From: Paenibacillus curdlanolyticus YK9
Lineage (GTDB): Bacteria > Bacillota > Bacilli > Paenibacillales > Paenibacillaceae
Reading direction: 5' to 3'
Length of the DNA: 64,000 nt
Assembly (NCBI RefSeq): GCF_000179615.1
Contig: NZ_AEDD01000008.1
Span: forward strand, 124,001-188,000
The notes beneath the pieces are model-generated. The model ran no database searches, was not told where the DNA came from, and saw only the letters and a program-made list of their open reading frames with translations. Positions 53,933 through 64,000 of this stretch are shown here, one piece after another; position 1 is the first letter of the stretch; each line of letters starts with the position of its first letter. The position numbers were made by a program, and so were the translations under genes.

Positions 53933-55825
53933 GTGACAGTTCTTAAAAAGATAGATTCGACGACTTGGCAGCATCGCGAACGCATCAGCGTCCCTATATT
54001 AATCAAGTTATACAAGACCGCGTGGTTGATGTCAGCATTACTGCTGGTGGGTTCTGCCCTGTCGGTCTTTTGGCTTGCAAACATGCCGTTAGCTTTGGGA
54101 TTGGCTGGAAGCGGCATATGCATGTCGATCGTAGCAGCGACACAGCAAGCGATGGCAGCCGTTCGCACGCGTTCCTCTATCGCGTTAACGGGCATGCAGC
54201 ATAATCCGCTTCCGTTTCTCGCACTGGATCGGACAGGCGCTATTATCCAGCTGAATGAAGCGGCTGCTGAAGCGCTCGGCTATGAGCGGCATTCCCATGC
54301 TTTGGTCGGGGAGCTGCTGGAGCGATACGTGGATTCGGGCGACCTTGCGCTGCTTGAGGCGAATAGGCGCAATGCGTATGAAGGGAAAATCGAGCAAGCA
54401 ACGATTGGCGTCCGTTCTTTAACCGGTATGAGCATGTCATGGGATGTGCTGTTCGCTCCTGTAGGGATTCAAAGCGGAACGAGCGGCTGCGTCCTAATCG
54501 CGCAGGACATGAGCGAACGGAAGCGGCATGATGAGCGGGTGAAGCATATGGCCTTTTATGACGATATGACGGGGCTGCCGAACCGCCGCCTGTTCGTGGA
54601 ACGGCTTGGCGAGATGCTGGCGGAGGTGCGAGAGCCTGATAGCATGCTGGCGGTTTGCTGCTTAGACATCGATCATTTCAAATTAATCAACGCGTCATAC
54701 GGCCATGATTATGGCGATATGCTGCTGCTCCAGATGGCAGATCGATTGCTGAGAGGCTGCACGGATGTCGATTTTGTGTGTCGGATGGACGGGGACAAAT
54801 TCGGCGTTATCCTTGCTGCGAAGAACAGCGAAGGTCAGATCGAAGCGGCAGTTCAATCGCTGCTAAGCGCATTGGAGGAGCCGTTTGAACTGCAAGGCAT
54901 CCCGATTCAACTTACCGCAAGCGCAGGCTGGTCATCGAGTGCGCAGGAGCCGCTCTACCCGGACAAGCTGCTGCGCAATGCCAACCTGGCCTTGATCAAG
55001 GCCAAAGAAAACGGACGGAATGAGTGTTTGATTTATCGCGAAGAGTGGGACGAGGCTTCGTTAGAGCGGCTTCGCTTGCAGCATGATTTGCGGCGAGCGG
55101 TTGCCAATCGCGAGTTCGTGCTGCTCTATCAGCCGCAATATGATATGAACACAGGCGACATTGTTGGGGTAGAAGCGCTGCTTCGTTGGCATCATCCGCT
55201 GCGCGGGCTTGTTCAGCCGTCCAAATTCATTCCGCTGGCGGAGGAGAGCGGCGTTATCGTCCAGATTGGACAATGGGTGCTGGAGGAAGCATGCCGCCAG
55301 AACAAGTCGTGGCAAGATGCGGGGCTGGCGCCGATCCCGGTTTCCGTCAATCTGTCGATGCGTCAATTCTGGCAGCCTAATTTCACGGCAAGCGTCGAAG
55401 CTGTATTGACGAAGGTGGGGCTTGAGCCTCGCTACCTGGAGCTTGAAATTACAGAGTCGATGACGATGGATCCGGACAAGCTGACACAGAGCCTAAACGA
55501 ATTGACCGCTTTAGGGATCAGCATTAGCATTGATGACTTCGGCACAGGCTATAGCTCGTTCCATTATTTGAAGCACTTCCCGGTGGATCGCCTGAAAATT
55601 GACCGATCCTTCGTGAGCGACATCGAGCAGGATCCTGGCGATGCAGAAATCGTAGCAGCTATTATTGCGATGGCGCATAACCTGAACATGCAAGTCATAG
55701 CGGAAGGCGTCGAGACGGCGCAGCAGGTGCAGTTTCTGAAGATGCATCTGTGCGATGAGATGCAAGGCTACTATGGAAGCCCGCCGGTGACGAGCGAGCG
55801 TATCGCCGAGATGCTGGTAGCTTAG
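53933..55825 (+). CDS. Membrane PAS-GGDEF(degenerate)-EAL protein, likely c-di-GMP phosphodiesterase
   Basis: Cyclic-di-GMP signalling protein (630 aa). GTG 53933 follows AGGAGGG with 9-nt spacing. Two membrane helices (~32-80) are followed by a PAS domain (~90-200), a GGDEF domain (~215-375) and an EAL domain (~385-630). The cyclase signature is R-M-D-G-D-K-F at 284-290 instead of RxGGDEF, so cyclase activity is probably lost and the domain may only bind GTP. The EAL domain is intact: EALLRW (E414), ESMTMDP, IDDFGTGYSS and EGVET. Net activity is therefore predicted to be c-di-GMP breakdown. A TATAAT at 53881 is a likely -10 box. Confidence 0.92.
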   Translation: MTVLKKIDSTTWQHRERISVPILIKLYKTAWLMSALLLVGSALSVFWLANMPLALGLAGSGICMSIVAATQQAMAAVRTRSSIALTGMQHNPLPFLALDRTGAIIQLNEAAAEALGYERHSHALVGELLERYVDSGDLALLEANRRNAYEGKIEQATIGVRSLTGMSMSWDVLFAPVGIQSGTSGCVLIAQDMSERKRHDERVKHMAFYDDMTGLPNRRLFVERLGEMLAEVREPDSMLAVCCLDIDHFKLINASYGHDYGDMLLLQMADRLLRGCTDVDFVCRMDGDKFGVILAAKNSEGQIEAAVQSLLSALEEPFELQGIPIQLTASAGWSSSAQEPLYPDKLLRNANLALIKAKENGRNECLIYREEWDEASLERLRLQHDLRRAVANREFVLLYQPQYDMNTGDIVGVEALLRWHHPLRGLVQPSKFIPLAEESGVIVQIGQWVLEEACRQNKSWQDAGLAPIPVSVNLSMRQFWQPNFTASVEAVLTKVGLEPRYLELEITESMTMDPDKLTQSLNELTALGISISIDDFGTGYSSFHYLKHFPVDRLKIDRSFVSDIEQDPGDAEIVAAIIAMAHNLNMQVIAEGVETAQQVQFLKMHLCDEMQGYYGSPPVTSERIAEMLVA

Positions 55826-55854
55826 TTGTTAAGAGCTTAAAAGCGTTAGCAAAA

Positions 55855-55906
55855 GAAGCCCCGATGTCCTTATGCGTTTTGCATGAGGTCATCGGGGCTT
55901 CTTTGT
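55855..55906. terminator. Bidirectional terminator after the EAL gene
   Basis: GAAGCCCCGATG (55855-55866) and CATCGGGGCTTC (55890-55901) are a perfect 12-bp stem with a T-rich tail; the convergent gene at 55934 can use the other strand. Confidence 0.88.
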
Positions 55907-55933
55907 TTGTTTCGTCATGCTATATCGTTAGCC

Positions 55934-56485
55934 TTACATGGAGTAGTCATCAATTTCATTAAGCTTAAACGTATAGACTTGTTTCTCGTCGACATGGTAA
56001 ACCGTCAGCATGGAACTTTCCTCATCCAGATTAATGATTCGGCCTGGAATGTTCAACGTAACGCCCATGCCCTTGTTTACTTTAAGGCGGATCAATTTGT
56101 TCTGCTTCATGCAGTCACGGAACTGCTCGGAAATAAGGGCCAGCGGGTTGCTCGAATCGGTTGTAGCTGCTGGTTTGGCAGATGCTTTGCTCGGTTGTCC
56201 GCTCGTATTCGCAGCCGCGGTTTTGTTCGATTTAACAGAGCTTGTGTTTACAGCAGGCTCTTTCTTCGTTGCGGCAGGCGTGGGAGCTGGCGAAGCTGCA
56301 GCCTGCTGCTGCAGCCGGTCTATTAATTGGCCTAGCTCGCTGCCGGACAGGATGCGAAAATCAGGGAACCCGCCCCCGTTTAATACATGCAACAGTTGCT
56401 CGAGCGCTTTGGCATTGGTTTCGCCTTCAACGAGTATCTCGACTTGGAATAAGTGGGTATTACGTCCTTCGCTCGTGCGGGTCAT
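55934..56485 (-). CDS. Unknown two-domain protein with an Ala/Thr/Pro linker
   Basis: 183-aa cytosolic protein not assigned to a family. GGAGGA lies 6 nt before the ATG at 56485. The N-terminal part (~10-58, HLFQVEILVEGETNAKALE) looks like a small alpha-beta domain, a low-complexity linker rich in Ala, Thr, Ser, Pro and Lys spans ~64-112, and the C-terminal part (~115-183) ends in a strand-rich segment (RIINLDEESSMLTVYHVDEKQ). The pattern suggests two small domains that act on a common partner; nothing in the context gives the function. Confidence 0.75.
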   Translation of the reverse strand: MTRTSEGRNTHLFQVEILVEGETNAKALEQLLHVLNGGGFPDFRILSGSELGQLIDRLQQQAAASPAPTPAATKKEPAVNTSSVKSNKTAAANTSGQPSKASAKPAATTDSSNPLALISEQFRDCMKQNKLIRLKVNKGMGVTLNIPGRIINLDEESSMLTVYHVDEKQVYTFKLNEIDDYSM

Positions 56486-56668
56486 TTGGTTCCTCCGACC
56501 TTGAATAATGATGATACTAATATACCAGATTTACATGGTTACGGACAACCGAACATCCTACTTTAATCACAAAATTGTAAGCGATAACATCGAGAACCTG
56601 ACAGCGATTGCCGCATATAGTGAGATAGTGGCAATATCGATAAGTGAAGGAGGGGAATCGGGAAGCTT

Positions 56669-56974
56669 ATGATGCAAATGGTCCCCTATATTTTAGACAA
56701 TGGAAAGACGGTTATTGGGGTTGAGGTGAAGCTGCCGAAAACGACGCTGCTTGTCTGGATGACCGATAAAGGGTATATCATGTGCGGCGCGCTGGATGTC
56801 GAGCTGCTCAACCGCGACTTGGCGGAACGCGGCATACTCGCAGGCCGTGCAGTTGGCGTACGGACGCTGGAGCAGCTGATGGAAGCGCCGCTGGAGTCCG
56901 TTACGACGCATGCCGAGCAGATTGGCATTCATGTTGGCATGAGCGGCAAGGATGCGCTTCTTCTTTTGTCCTGA
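56669..56974 (+). CDS. yunC: YunC family protein (DUF1805)
   Basis: 101-aa protein of the DUF1805 family: VIGVEVKLPKTTLLVWMTDKGYIMCGALDVELLN followed by ILAGRAVGVRTLEQLMEAPLESVT. AAGGAGGGG lies ~14 nt upstream of the ATG, so the second Met could be used instead. The structure is known for B. subtilis YunC but the function is not. A strong terminator follows. Confidence 0.88.
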   Translation: MMQMVPYILDNGKTVIGVEVKLPKTTLLVWMTDKGYIMCGALDVELLNRDLAERGILAGRAVGVRTLEQLMEAPLESVTTHAEQIGIHVGMSGKDALLLLS

Positions 56975-56984
56975 TGGTAGAAAA

Positions 56985-57043
56985 AAAGCCTCTATTGAAC
57001 AGCATGCCTACGTGATAGGAGCGGCTCAATAGAGGCTTTGTTT
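56985..57043. terminator. Bidirectional terminator between yunC and mtnA
   Basis: AAAGCCTCTATTGA (56985-56998) and TCAATAGAGGCTTT (57026-57039) form a perfect 14-bp stem; runs of A before and T after make it functional in both directions. Confidence 0.92.
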
Positions 57044-57050
57044 CTTTTGC

Positions 57051-57109
57051 TCGAAACAAGTTTCTCTTCAATCGAAACTAGTTTCGATTCTATTCGAAGC
57101 AAGCTTCGA
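57051..57109. repeat. Three tandem 16-bp palindromes in the mtnA 3' region
   Basis: TCGAAACAAGTTTC (57051), TCGAAACTAGTTTCGA (57072) and TCGAAGCAAGCTTCGA (57094) recur every 21-22 bp. The third holds compensating changes on both arms (A to G and T to C), so the pairing is conserved rather than the sequence. The last palindrome ends 3 bp before the mtnA stop codon on the minus strand, and the terminator lies beyond the first. Confidence 0.85.
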
Positions 57110-57111
57110 AA

Positions 57112-58173
57112 TTACTCAAACAGTTTCTTTAAGTTCACGTTGAATGGAGGACGCACGATCCCTTTTTCCGTAATGATCGCTGTCACATACTCATTTGGCG
57201 TTACATCGAATGCCGGGTTAAATACTTTAACGCCTTGCGGAGCGGTGCGTTTGCCGAAGCCCTCTGTAATTTCCTCAGCATGGCGTTCCTCGATTGGAAT
57301 CAAGTCGCCGCTAGGCGTATTCAGGTCGATGGTCGACAATGGGCAAGCGACGTAGAATGGGATGCCATGAGCTTTGGCAAGCACGGCTACGCTGTAGGTG
57401 CCGATTTTGTTGGCAACGTCGCCGTTCGCCGCTACGCGGTCGGTACCAACGATTACGGCGTTGATCCAGCCTTTGGACATGACCATGCCGGCCATGTTGT
57501 CGCAAATCAGCGTAACGTCCACGCCAGCTTGCTGCAGCTCGAAAGCAGTCAGGCGAGCGCCTTGCAGAACAGGACGCGTTTCATCGGCAAATACTTTGAG
57601 CGCGATGCCGCGTTCTTGGGCAAGGTAAAAGGGTGCAAGCGCTGTGCCGTACTTCGCTGTTGCAAGTCCGCCGGCATTACAGTGGGTCAAGACGCCCATG
57701 CCATCCTCGAACAGCTCGAGAGCGTGTACGCCGATGAGACGGCAAGTCTCTTCGTCTTCGCTTTGAATGGCGATCGCGTCATCGAGGAGCGCTTGCTTGC
57801 AGCCTTCAAGGGACAAGCCTTCCGCTGCGAGCTGTGCCGCGCGCGCTTTCATTCGATCGAGCGCCCAGAACAGGTTCACTGCTGTCGGACGCGAAGTTGC
57901 CAAGTAGTCAGCCGTTTCGTTGACCGTTTGCAGCCAAGCTTCGACGGAGCCTTCCGCATGACGGGAGCCGAGAACAACGCCGTAAGCAGCAGCGATGCCG
58001 ATCGCAGGCGCGCCGCGTACAGCCAGATGCTTAATCGCATCCCATACGCTTTCGGAGGTTTCCAGCGGCAGGTAAAGCACTTCTTCGGGAAGCAGACGTT
58101 GGTCGAGCAAATCCAGATGCGTGCCAACCCAGATTACGGATTGCAGTCCAGCATATTCAGAAGCGGTAGTCAT
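57112..58173 (-). CDS. mtnA: S-methyl-5-thioribose-1-phosphate isomerase
   Basis: Methionine salvage enzyme (353 aa) converting 5-methylthioribose-1-phosphate to 5-methylthioribulose-1-phosphate. The catalytic Cys is C165 in [10 protein letters not shown] and the catalytic Asp is D245 in [17 protein letters not shown], the same 80-residue spacing as in B. subtilis MtnA. The substrate-binding [14 protein letters not shown] is intact. GAAGGA precedes the ATG. It begins 2 bp after mtnK, so the two form the mtnKA operon. Confidence 0.97.
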   Translation of the reverse strand: MTTASEYAGLQSVIWVGTHLDLLDQRLLPEEVLYLPLETSESVWDAIKHLAVRGAPAIGIAAAYGVVLGSRHAEGSVEAWLQTVNETADYLATSRPTAVNLFWALDRMKARAAQLAAEGLSLEGCKQALLDDAIAIQSEDEETCRLIGVHALELFEDGMGVLTHCNAGGLATAKYGTALAPFYLAQERGIALKVFADETRPVLQGARLTAFELQQAGVDVTLICDNMAGMVMSKGWINAVIVGTDRVAANGDVANKIGTYSVAVLAKAHGIPFYVACPLSTIDLNTPSGDLIPIEERHAEEITEGFGKRTAPQGVKVFNPAFDVTPNEYVTAIITEKGIVRPPFNVNLKKLFE

Positions 58174-58175
58174 CT

Positions 58176-59387
58176 TTAAAATCCTTCTTTCTTTACGATA
58201 TCGATTACATGTCCGATTGTTTCGGCTTGACGGTTGCCGCGAATGAGCGCCGTGCCTATTGCAAGTGCGAGGCGCTGTGCTTTCTCGCGTACCGTCTCGT
58301 CAGTAATAGCATCGATGTCAGCAACATGGGCGAGGCCATATACGCGGCGAACCATTTTGCACCCTGCGAATCCGATTGTGTCTTGGAGAAGTCGCTTCAT
58401 ATAAAAATCTTGATAGCCCGGAGCGGCGGAAGCGAGGCGATCGACAGACTGCTCGTTCCAAAGCGCGCGGAATTTGGTTTCGAATTGCGTCCAAATGCTC
58501 TCGATCATCGTGAGCAGGTTCGTACGGTATCGCGCGCGTGCATCAGCGTCGGAGCTCCAGTGCTCCTGTGCGGCGAAATTAAGCAGCAAGTTGCCGATTA
58601 CGGCACCGATATCGAAGCCCATTGGGCCATAATAAGCAAATTCGGGATCAATCACTTTCGTTGACTCTGGCGTGATGAAAATGCTGCCTGTATGAAGATC
58701 GCCATGAAGCAATGCTTCTGCGCTTGTCAGGAATTTCTGACGGAGCAGGGCAACCTCGAATTGCAGCTCGCCATCTTGCCAGATCGCTTCGACCGCATCG
58801 CGGATCGGCGCAGGGATATTGTTTGTCTCCGCGTCTGTATAAGGATCGTCGAAGATGAGCTCTTCCGTTATTTTGCACAGCTCAGGATTAATGAAGTCGC
58901 GTACGAGCAGCTTCTTCTCCTGCTGGTTCATGCCCAAATCGGAAGTGAGGAACAACGTTCTAGCTAGGAAAGTTGAGATATGGTCCGCGAACAGCGGGTA
59001 GTCGATCGTGTCCATGAGGCCGCGGCGCATAATGACATGGCTGCTCAGATCCTCCATGACCGTCAGTGCGAGCGCTGCATCATAACGGTACACTTGCGGA
59101 ACGAGGCCAGGCGCAAGTTTATTTTGCAAAATAAGCGATTCGCTCTCGATGCGCGCGCGATCAAGCGTAAGCGGCCACGATTCGCCGACAACCTTGGCAT
59201 AAGGCAGCGCTTGTTTCATAATTAGGCTGCTTCCGCTAGCTGGGTCCGTGATGTGAAACACGAGGTTCAGGTTTCCGTCGCCGATTTCGCGGGATTTCAG
59301 GTCGGCCCCTTCCGGGAAAATGCCTTCAATTGTGCGCGCGATCTCGATCGCTTCTTGCTCGGTTAACGGACGGTACGTCGTAGTCAA
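58176..59387 (-). CDS. mtnK: S-methyl-5-thioribose kinase
   Basis: Phosphorylates methylthioribose, the first step of the salvage branch (403 aa). The TTG at 59387 is chosen because GAGGTGG lies 6 nt upstream and the product then starts [13 protein letters not shown]. Kinase-like marks are [12 protein letters not shown] (nucleotide loop), LIMKQALPY (Lys), [12 protein letters not shown] (catalytic loop with HGDLH) and [11 protein letters not shown] (metal site). Bacillus mtnKA is usually controlled by a SAM riboswitch, but none is visible in the upstream gap here, so regulation must differ. Confidence 0.96.
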   Translation of the reverse strand: MTTTYRPLTEQEAIEIARTIEGIFPEGADLKSREIGDGNLNLVFHITDPASGSSLIMKQALPYAKVVGESWPLTLDRARIESESLILQNKLAPGLVPQVYRYDAALALTVMEDLSSHVIMRRGLMDTIDYPLFADHISTFLARTLFLTSDLGMNQQEKKLLVRDFINPELCKITEELIFDDPYTDAETNNIPAPIRDAVEAIWQDGELQFEVALLRQKFLTSAEALLHGDLHTGSIFITPESTKVIDPEFAYYGPMGFDIGAVIGNLLLNFAAQEHWSSDADARARYRTNLLTMIESIWTQFETKFRALWNEQSVDRLASAAPGYQDFYMKRLLQDTIGFAGCKMVRRVYGLAHVADIDAITDETVREKAQRLALAIGTALIRGNRQAETIGHVIDIVKKEGF

Positions 59388-59607
59388 TGCAAGCCACCTC
59401 CGGTGCAAATTAAAATGTAACGCTATGAGTAAAGGAATCGAAGCCTGCGTAGGCTATCGATCGTATTACGTCAGACCCTAATTCATCTTTCCTAGTATAC
59501 TGAAATATGTTTCGCGTTGGAATACCTTCTTGCTATAATGGAGAGCGGGTTATGCGGCTACCGCCGGCGCGGCGGTATGAATTGATTTGGTAAGGGGGAT
59601 ACATAAA

Positions 59608-60192
59608 ATGGAAGAAACGTTGCAGCAGCCCGTTGCGTTGAAGGAATGGGCAGTCGCGGTTCAATCGCTAGCGGCAGGCGATCTTATTGTCATTATGCGC
59701 AAGGGCGGCATTATCGAGGAGACGCGTGATTTTCGTTTAATTCGTCCCAGTTTCTATCTTATGCCAGCTTTCGAGCATCAAAGGAGAGAGCTGCTGAAGG
59801 AGCCTTATCGCGACGGCATCGACCGTACGCTGGAGGGCTGGTCGAAGGAAGCGGAGACGATGACGCTTAGCGCATATGCTGAAGCGGTGGAGGATATAGA
59901 GGTTCATGATGGAGAGACGTTAAATCGGATCTTCGGCGAGCACATTTGGACGGAAACCTTCGCTGAGGAGCGGTTGAAGTGGAAAAAGAAAAATCCGCTG
60001 CATGTGCTTCTGCTTCGCGTCTACAAGCTGGACCAGCCTATAACTGTGCCTATGCGGCCAGCTTACAGCGGGTGCAAGTCGTGGGTTACGCTAGAGGATG
60101 GCGTGCCGGATACGACAGGGATGACGCCGGTTTTATCGGATGAAGCCTTTAATGAAGCAGTGAATCGTATTCGCTCGCTACTGCAAGGTTAG
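59608..60192 (+). CDS. DUF1802 family protein
   Basis: 194-aa cytosolic protein. ATG 59608 follows AAGGGGG. The DUF1802 signature is near the start: VALKEWAVAVQSLAAGDLIVIMRKGGIIEE, with HVLLLRVYKL and PAYSGCKSWV later. The family has no known function. It is divergent from mtnK; a TATAAT upstream near 59536 is a possible -10 box. It has no evident link with the downstream suf operon. Confidence 0.85.
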   Translation: MEETLQQPVALKEWAVAVQSLAAGDLIVIMRKGGIIEETRDFRLIRPSFYLMPAFEHQRRELLKEPYRDGIDRTLEGWSKEAETMTLSAYAEAVEDIEVHDGETLNRIFGEHIWTETFAEERLKWKKKNPLHVLLLRVYKLDQPITVPMRPAYSGCKSWVTLEDGVPDTTGMTPVLSDEAFNEAVNRIRSLLQG

Positions 60193-60270
60193 CTTTTCGC
60201 TAAAGTCGGGCTGGACAAGCTAATTTGGCCAGTTTCATCGAAGGTTCACAAGACATCCATGAAACGCTCA

Positions 60271-60325
60271 TTGATTTGTAACAAAACTTATAATAAAATA
60301 ATTATTGAGAATCAATGAGAATCAA
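60271..60325 (+). promoter_or_regulatory. suf operon promoter with tandem 10-bp repeat
   Basis: TTGATT (60271-60276), a 17-bp spacer and TAAAAT (60294-60299) form a promoter. Immediately downstream TGAGAATCAA is repeated twice in tandem (60306-60315 and 60316-60325), at the expected transcription start. The GAGAATC core recalls Fur-type sites, so iron control is possible, but the arrangement is direct rather than inverted. Confidence 0.45.
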
Positions 60326-60453
60326 ATGGGCTTTGTAAGTTGTGTGGCAAGCGTTACAGTTGCATCATTCAGCCTGCTCCGGCAGCATATGCGTCTAGTG
60401 AGTGGACGCCCACAACTAGCAGATATATTTATATTTTGGAAGGAGCGGCACAT

Positions 60454-61233
60454 ATGTCGACACAATTCGTTATCGACGGTCTGAAAGCGTCTGTCGAAGG
60501 TAAGGAAATTTTGAAGGGTATCAACTTGGAAATTAAGGGTGGCGAGATCCACGCGATCATGGGACCAAACGGTACGGGTAAAAGTACGCTTGCGTCCGCA
60601 CTGATGGGCCATCCGAAGTATGAAGTAACGGGCGGCACGGCGCTGCTTGACGGCGAAGACATCCTTGAGATGGGCGTTGACGAGCGCGCGCTGGCGGGCA
60701 TGTTCCTCGCTATGCAATACCCGAGCGAAATTACGGGCGTTACGAACTCCGACTTCCTGCGCAGCGCGATTAACGCGCGTCGCGGCGAAGGCAACGAGAT
60801 CAGCCTGATCAAGTTCATCCGCCAAATGGAAGGCAAAATGAAAGAGCTCGAGATGAACACGGAATTTGCACATCGTTATCTTAACGAAGGCTTCTCCGGC
60901 GGCGAGAAAAAACGGAACGAAATTTTGCAAATGATGCTGCTTGATCCGAAAATCGTTATCCTTGATGAAATCGATTCGGGTCTTGACATCGACGCGTTGC
61001 GCATCGTATCGAACGGCGTGAACGCAATGCGTTCGGAAGATCGCGGCTTCCTCGTCATTACACACTACCAACGTCTGTTGAACTACATCAAACCAGATTT
61101 CGTACACGTTATGATGCAAGGTCGCATCGTTAAATCCGGCGGTCCTGAGCTGGCTGAGCGTCTGGAGAACGAAGGTTATGATTGGGTGAAAGAAGAACTG
61201 GGCATCGTGGACGAAACGGTCGGCCAGGCTTAA
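60454..61233 (+). CDS. sufC: SufC, ATPase of the Fe-S cluster assembly scaffold
   Basis: ABC-type ATPase (259 aa) that powers the SufBCD iron-sulfur scaffold. ATG 60454 follows GGAAGGAG; the longer upstream frame has no ribosome binding site. Walker [10 protein letters not shown] is at 37-45, the signature FSGGEKKR and Walker [12 protein letters not shown] are intact, and ITHYQRLL contains the switch His. It is the first gene of a sufC-sufD-sufS-sufU operon; sufB should follow beyond the window. Confidence 0.97.
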   Translation: MSTQFVIDGLKASVEGKEILKGINLEIKGGEIHAIMGPNGTGKSTLASALMGHPKYEVTGGTALLDGEDILEMGVDERALAGMFLAMQYPSEITGVTNSDFLRSAINARRGEGNEISLIKFIRQMEGKMKELEMNTEFAHRYLNEGFSGGEKKRNEILQMMLLDPKIVILDEIDSGLDIDALRIVSNGVNAMRSEDRGFLVITHYQRLLNYIKPDFVHVMMQGRIVKSGGPELAERLENEGYDWVKEELGIVDETVGQA

Positions 61234-61255
61234 TCGGAGAAGGGGGCAATCGAGC

Positions 61256-64000
<2,745 letters not shown>

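Noticed and set aside
59388-59607. SAM riboswitch expected before mtnK
   Set aside because: The S-box core sequences and a transcription-attenuation hairpin could not be found on the minus strand.
60340-60453. Longer N-terminus for sufC
   Set aside because: The upstream extension has no ribosome binding site and is not SufC-like; ATG 60454 has GGAAGGAG and the family start.

Overview
The window reads as chromosomal DNA of a spore-forming, Gram-positive, Paenibacillus-like bacterium (Paenibacillaceae). The evidence is SLH-anchored multimodular glycoside hydrolases, LplB/YtcP-type sugar permeases next to a lipoprotein binding protein, sporulation genes (spoVR, yhbH, pdaA-like, two CotF-like coat genes), a sufC-D-S-U operon, strong AGGAGG-type ribosome binding sites and frequent TTG/GTG starts. 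Both ends cut genes: a GH16 glucanase on the left and sufU on the right.

Region 1 (1-26.9 kb) is a beta-glucan utilisation locus. It encodes a GH16 endo-beta-1,3-glucanase, a GH81 endo-beta-1,3-glucanase, a ROK regulator with an unknown neighbour, a LacI-permease-permease-lipoprotein operon, a cytoplasmic GH2 glycosidase, two GH30 enzymes (one with SLH surface-anchoring repeats, one with CBM6 and a ricin-type lectin domain) and a second LacI regulator. Together they suggest extracellular attack on beta-1,3/beta-1,6-glucan (fungal or yeast wall, or laminarin), ABC import and intracellular trimming. No transporter ATPase is encoded here, so a shared MsmX-type ATPase is probably used.

Region 2 (27-34.5 kb) holds an MFS exporter with its PadR regulator, a heterodimeric ABC exporter, a SMI1/KNR4 protein and a stalk-domain/PpiC foldase. 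Region 3 (34.6-39.6 kb) holds spoVR, a RelE/ParE-type toxin-antitoxin pair lying between two copies of a ~55-bp direct repeat, a small membrane protein, a PdaA-like deacetylase and coat genes. Region 4 (40-51.4 kb) holds sbcDC, a YcxB-like protein, cysteine synthase, tRNA-Thr(CGU), yhaM, two Fur-box-preceded FecCD permeases and a homodimer-type ABC exporter. Region 5 (51.4-64 kb) holds yhbH, a DUF423 protein, a GGDEF(degenerate)-EAL protein, yunC, mtnKA, a DUF1802 protein and sufCDSU.

The most unusual content is intergenic. One four-unit element of exactly 183 bp occurs twice (11013 and 39710) with the same unit order and spacer lengths but unrelated spacer sequences. A second four- or five-unit element of 193-194 bp, built from 7-bp-stem/5-nt-loop hairpins, also occurs twice (9067 and 51659). 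A third family is a 51-bp tandem hairpin repeat (51396). All three share a unit spacing of about 50-52 bp and all lie in gaps between genes.
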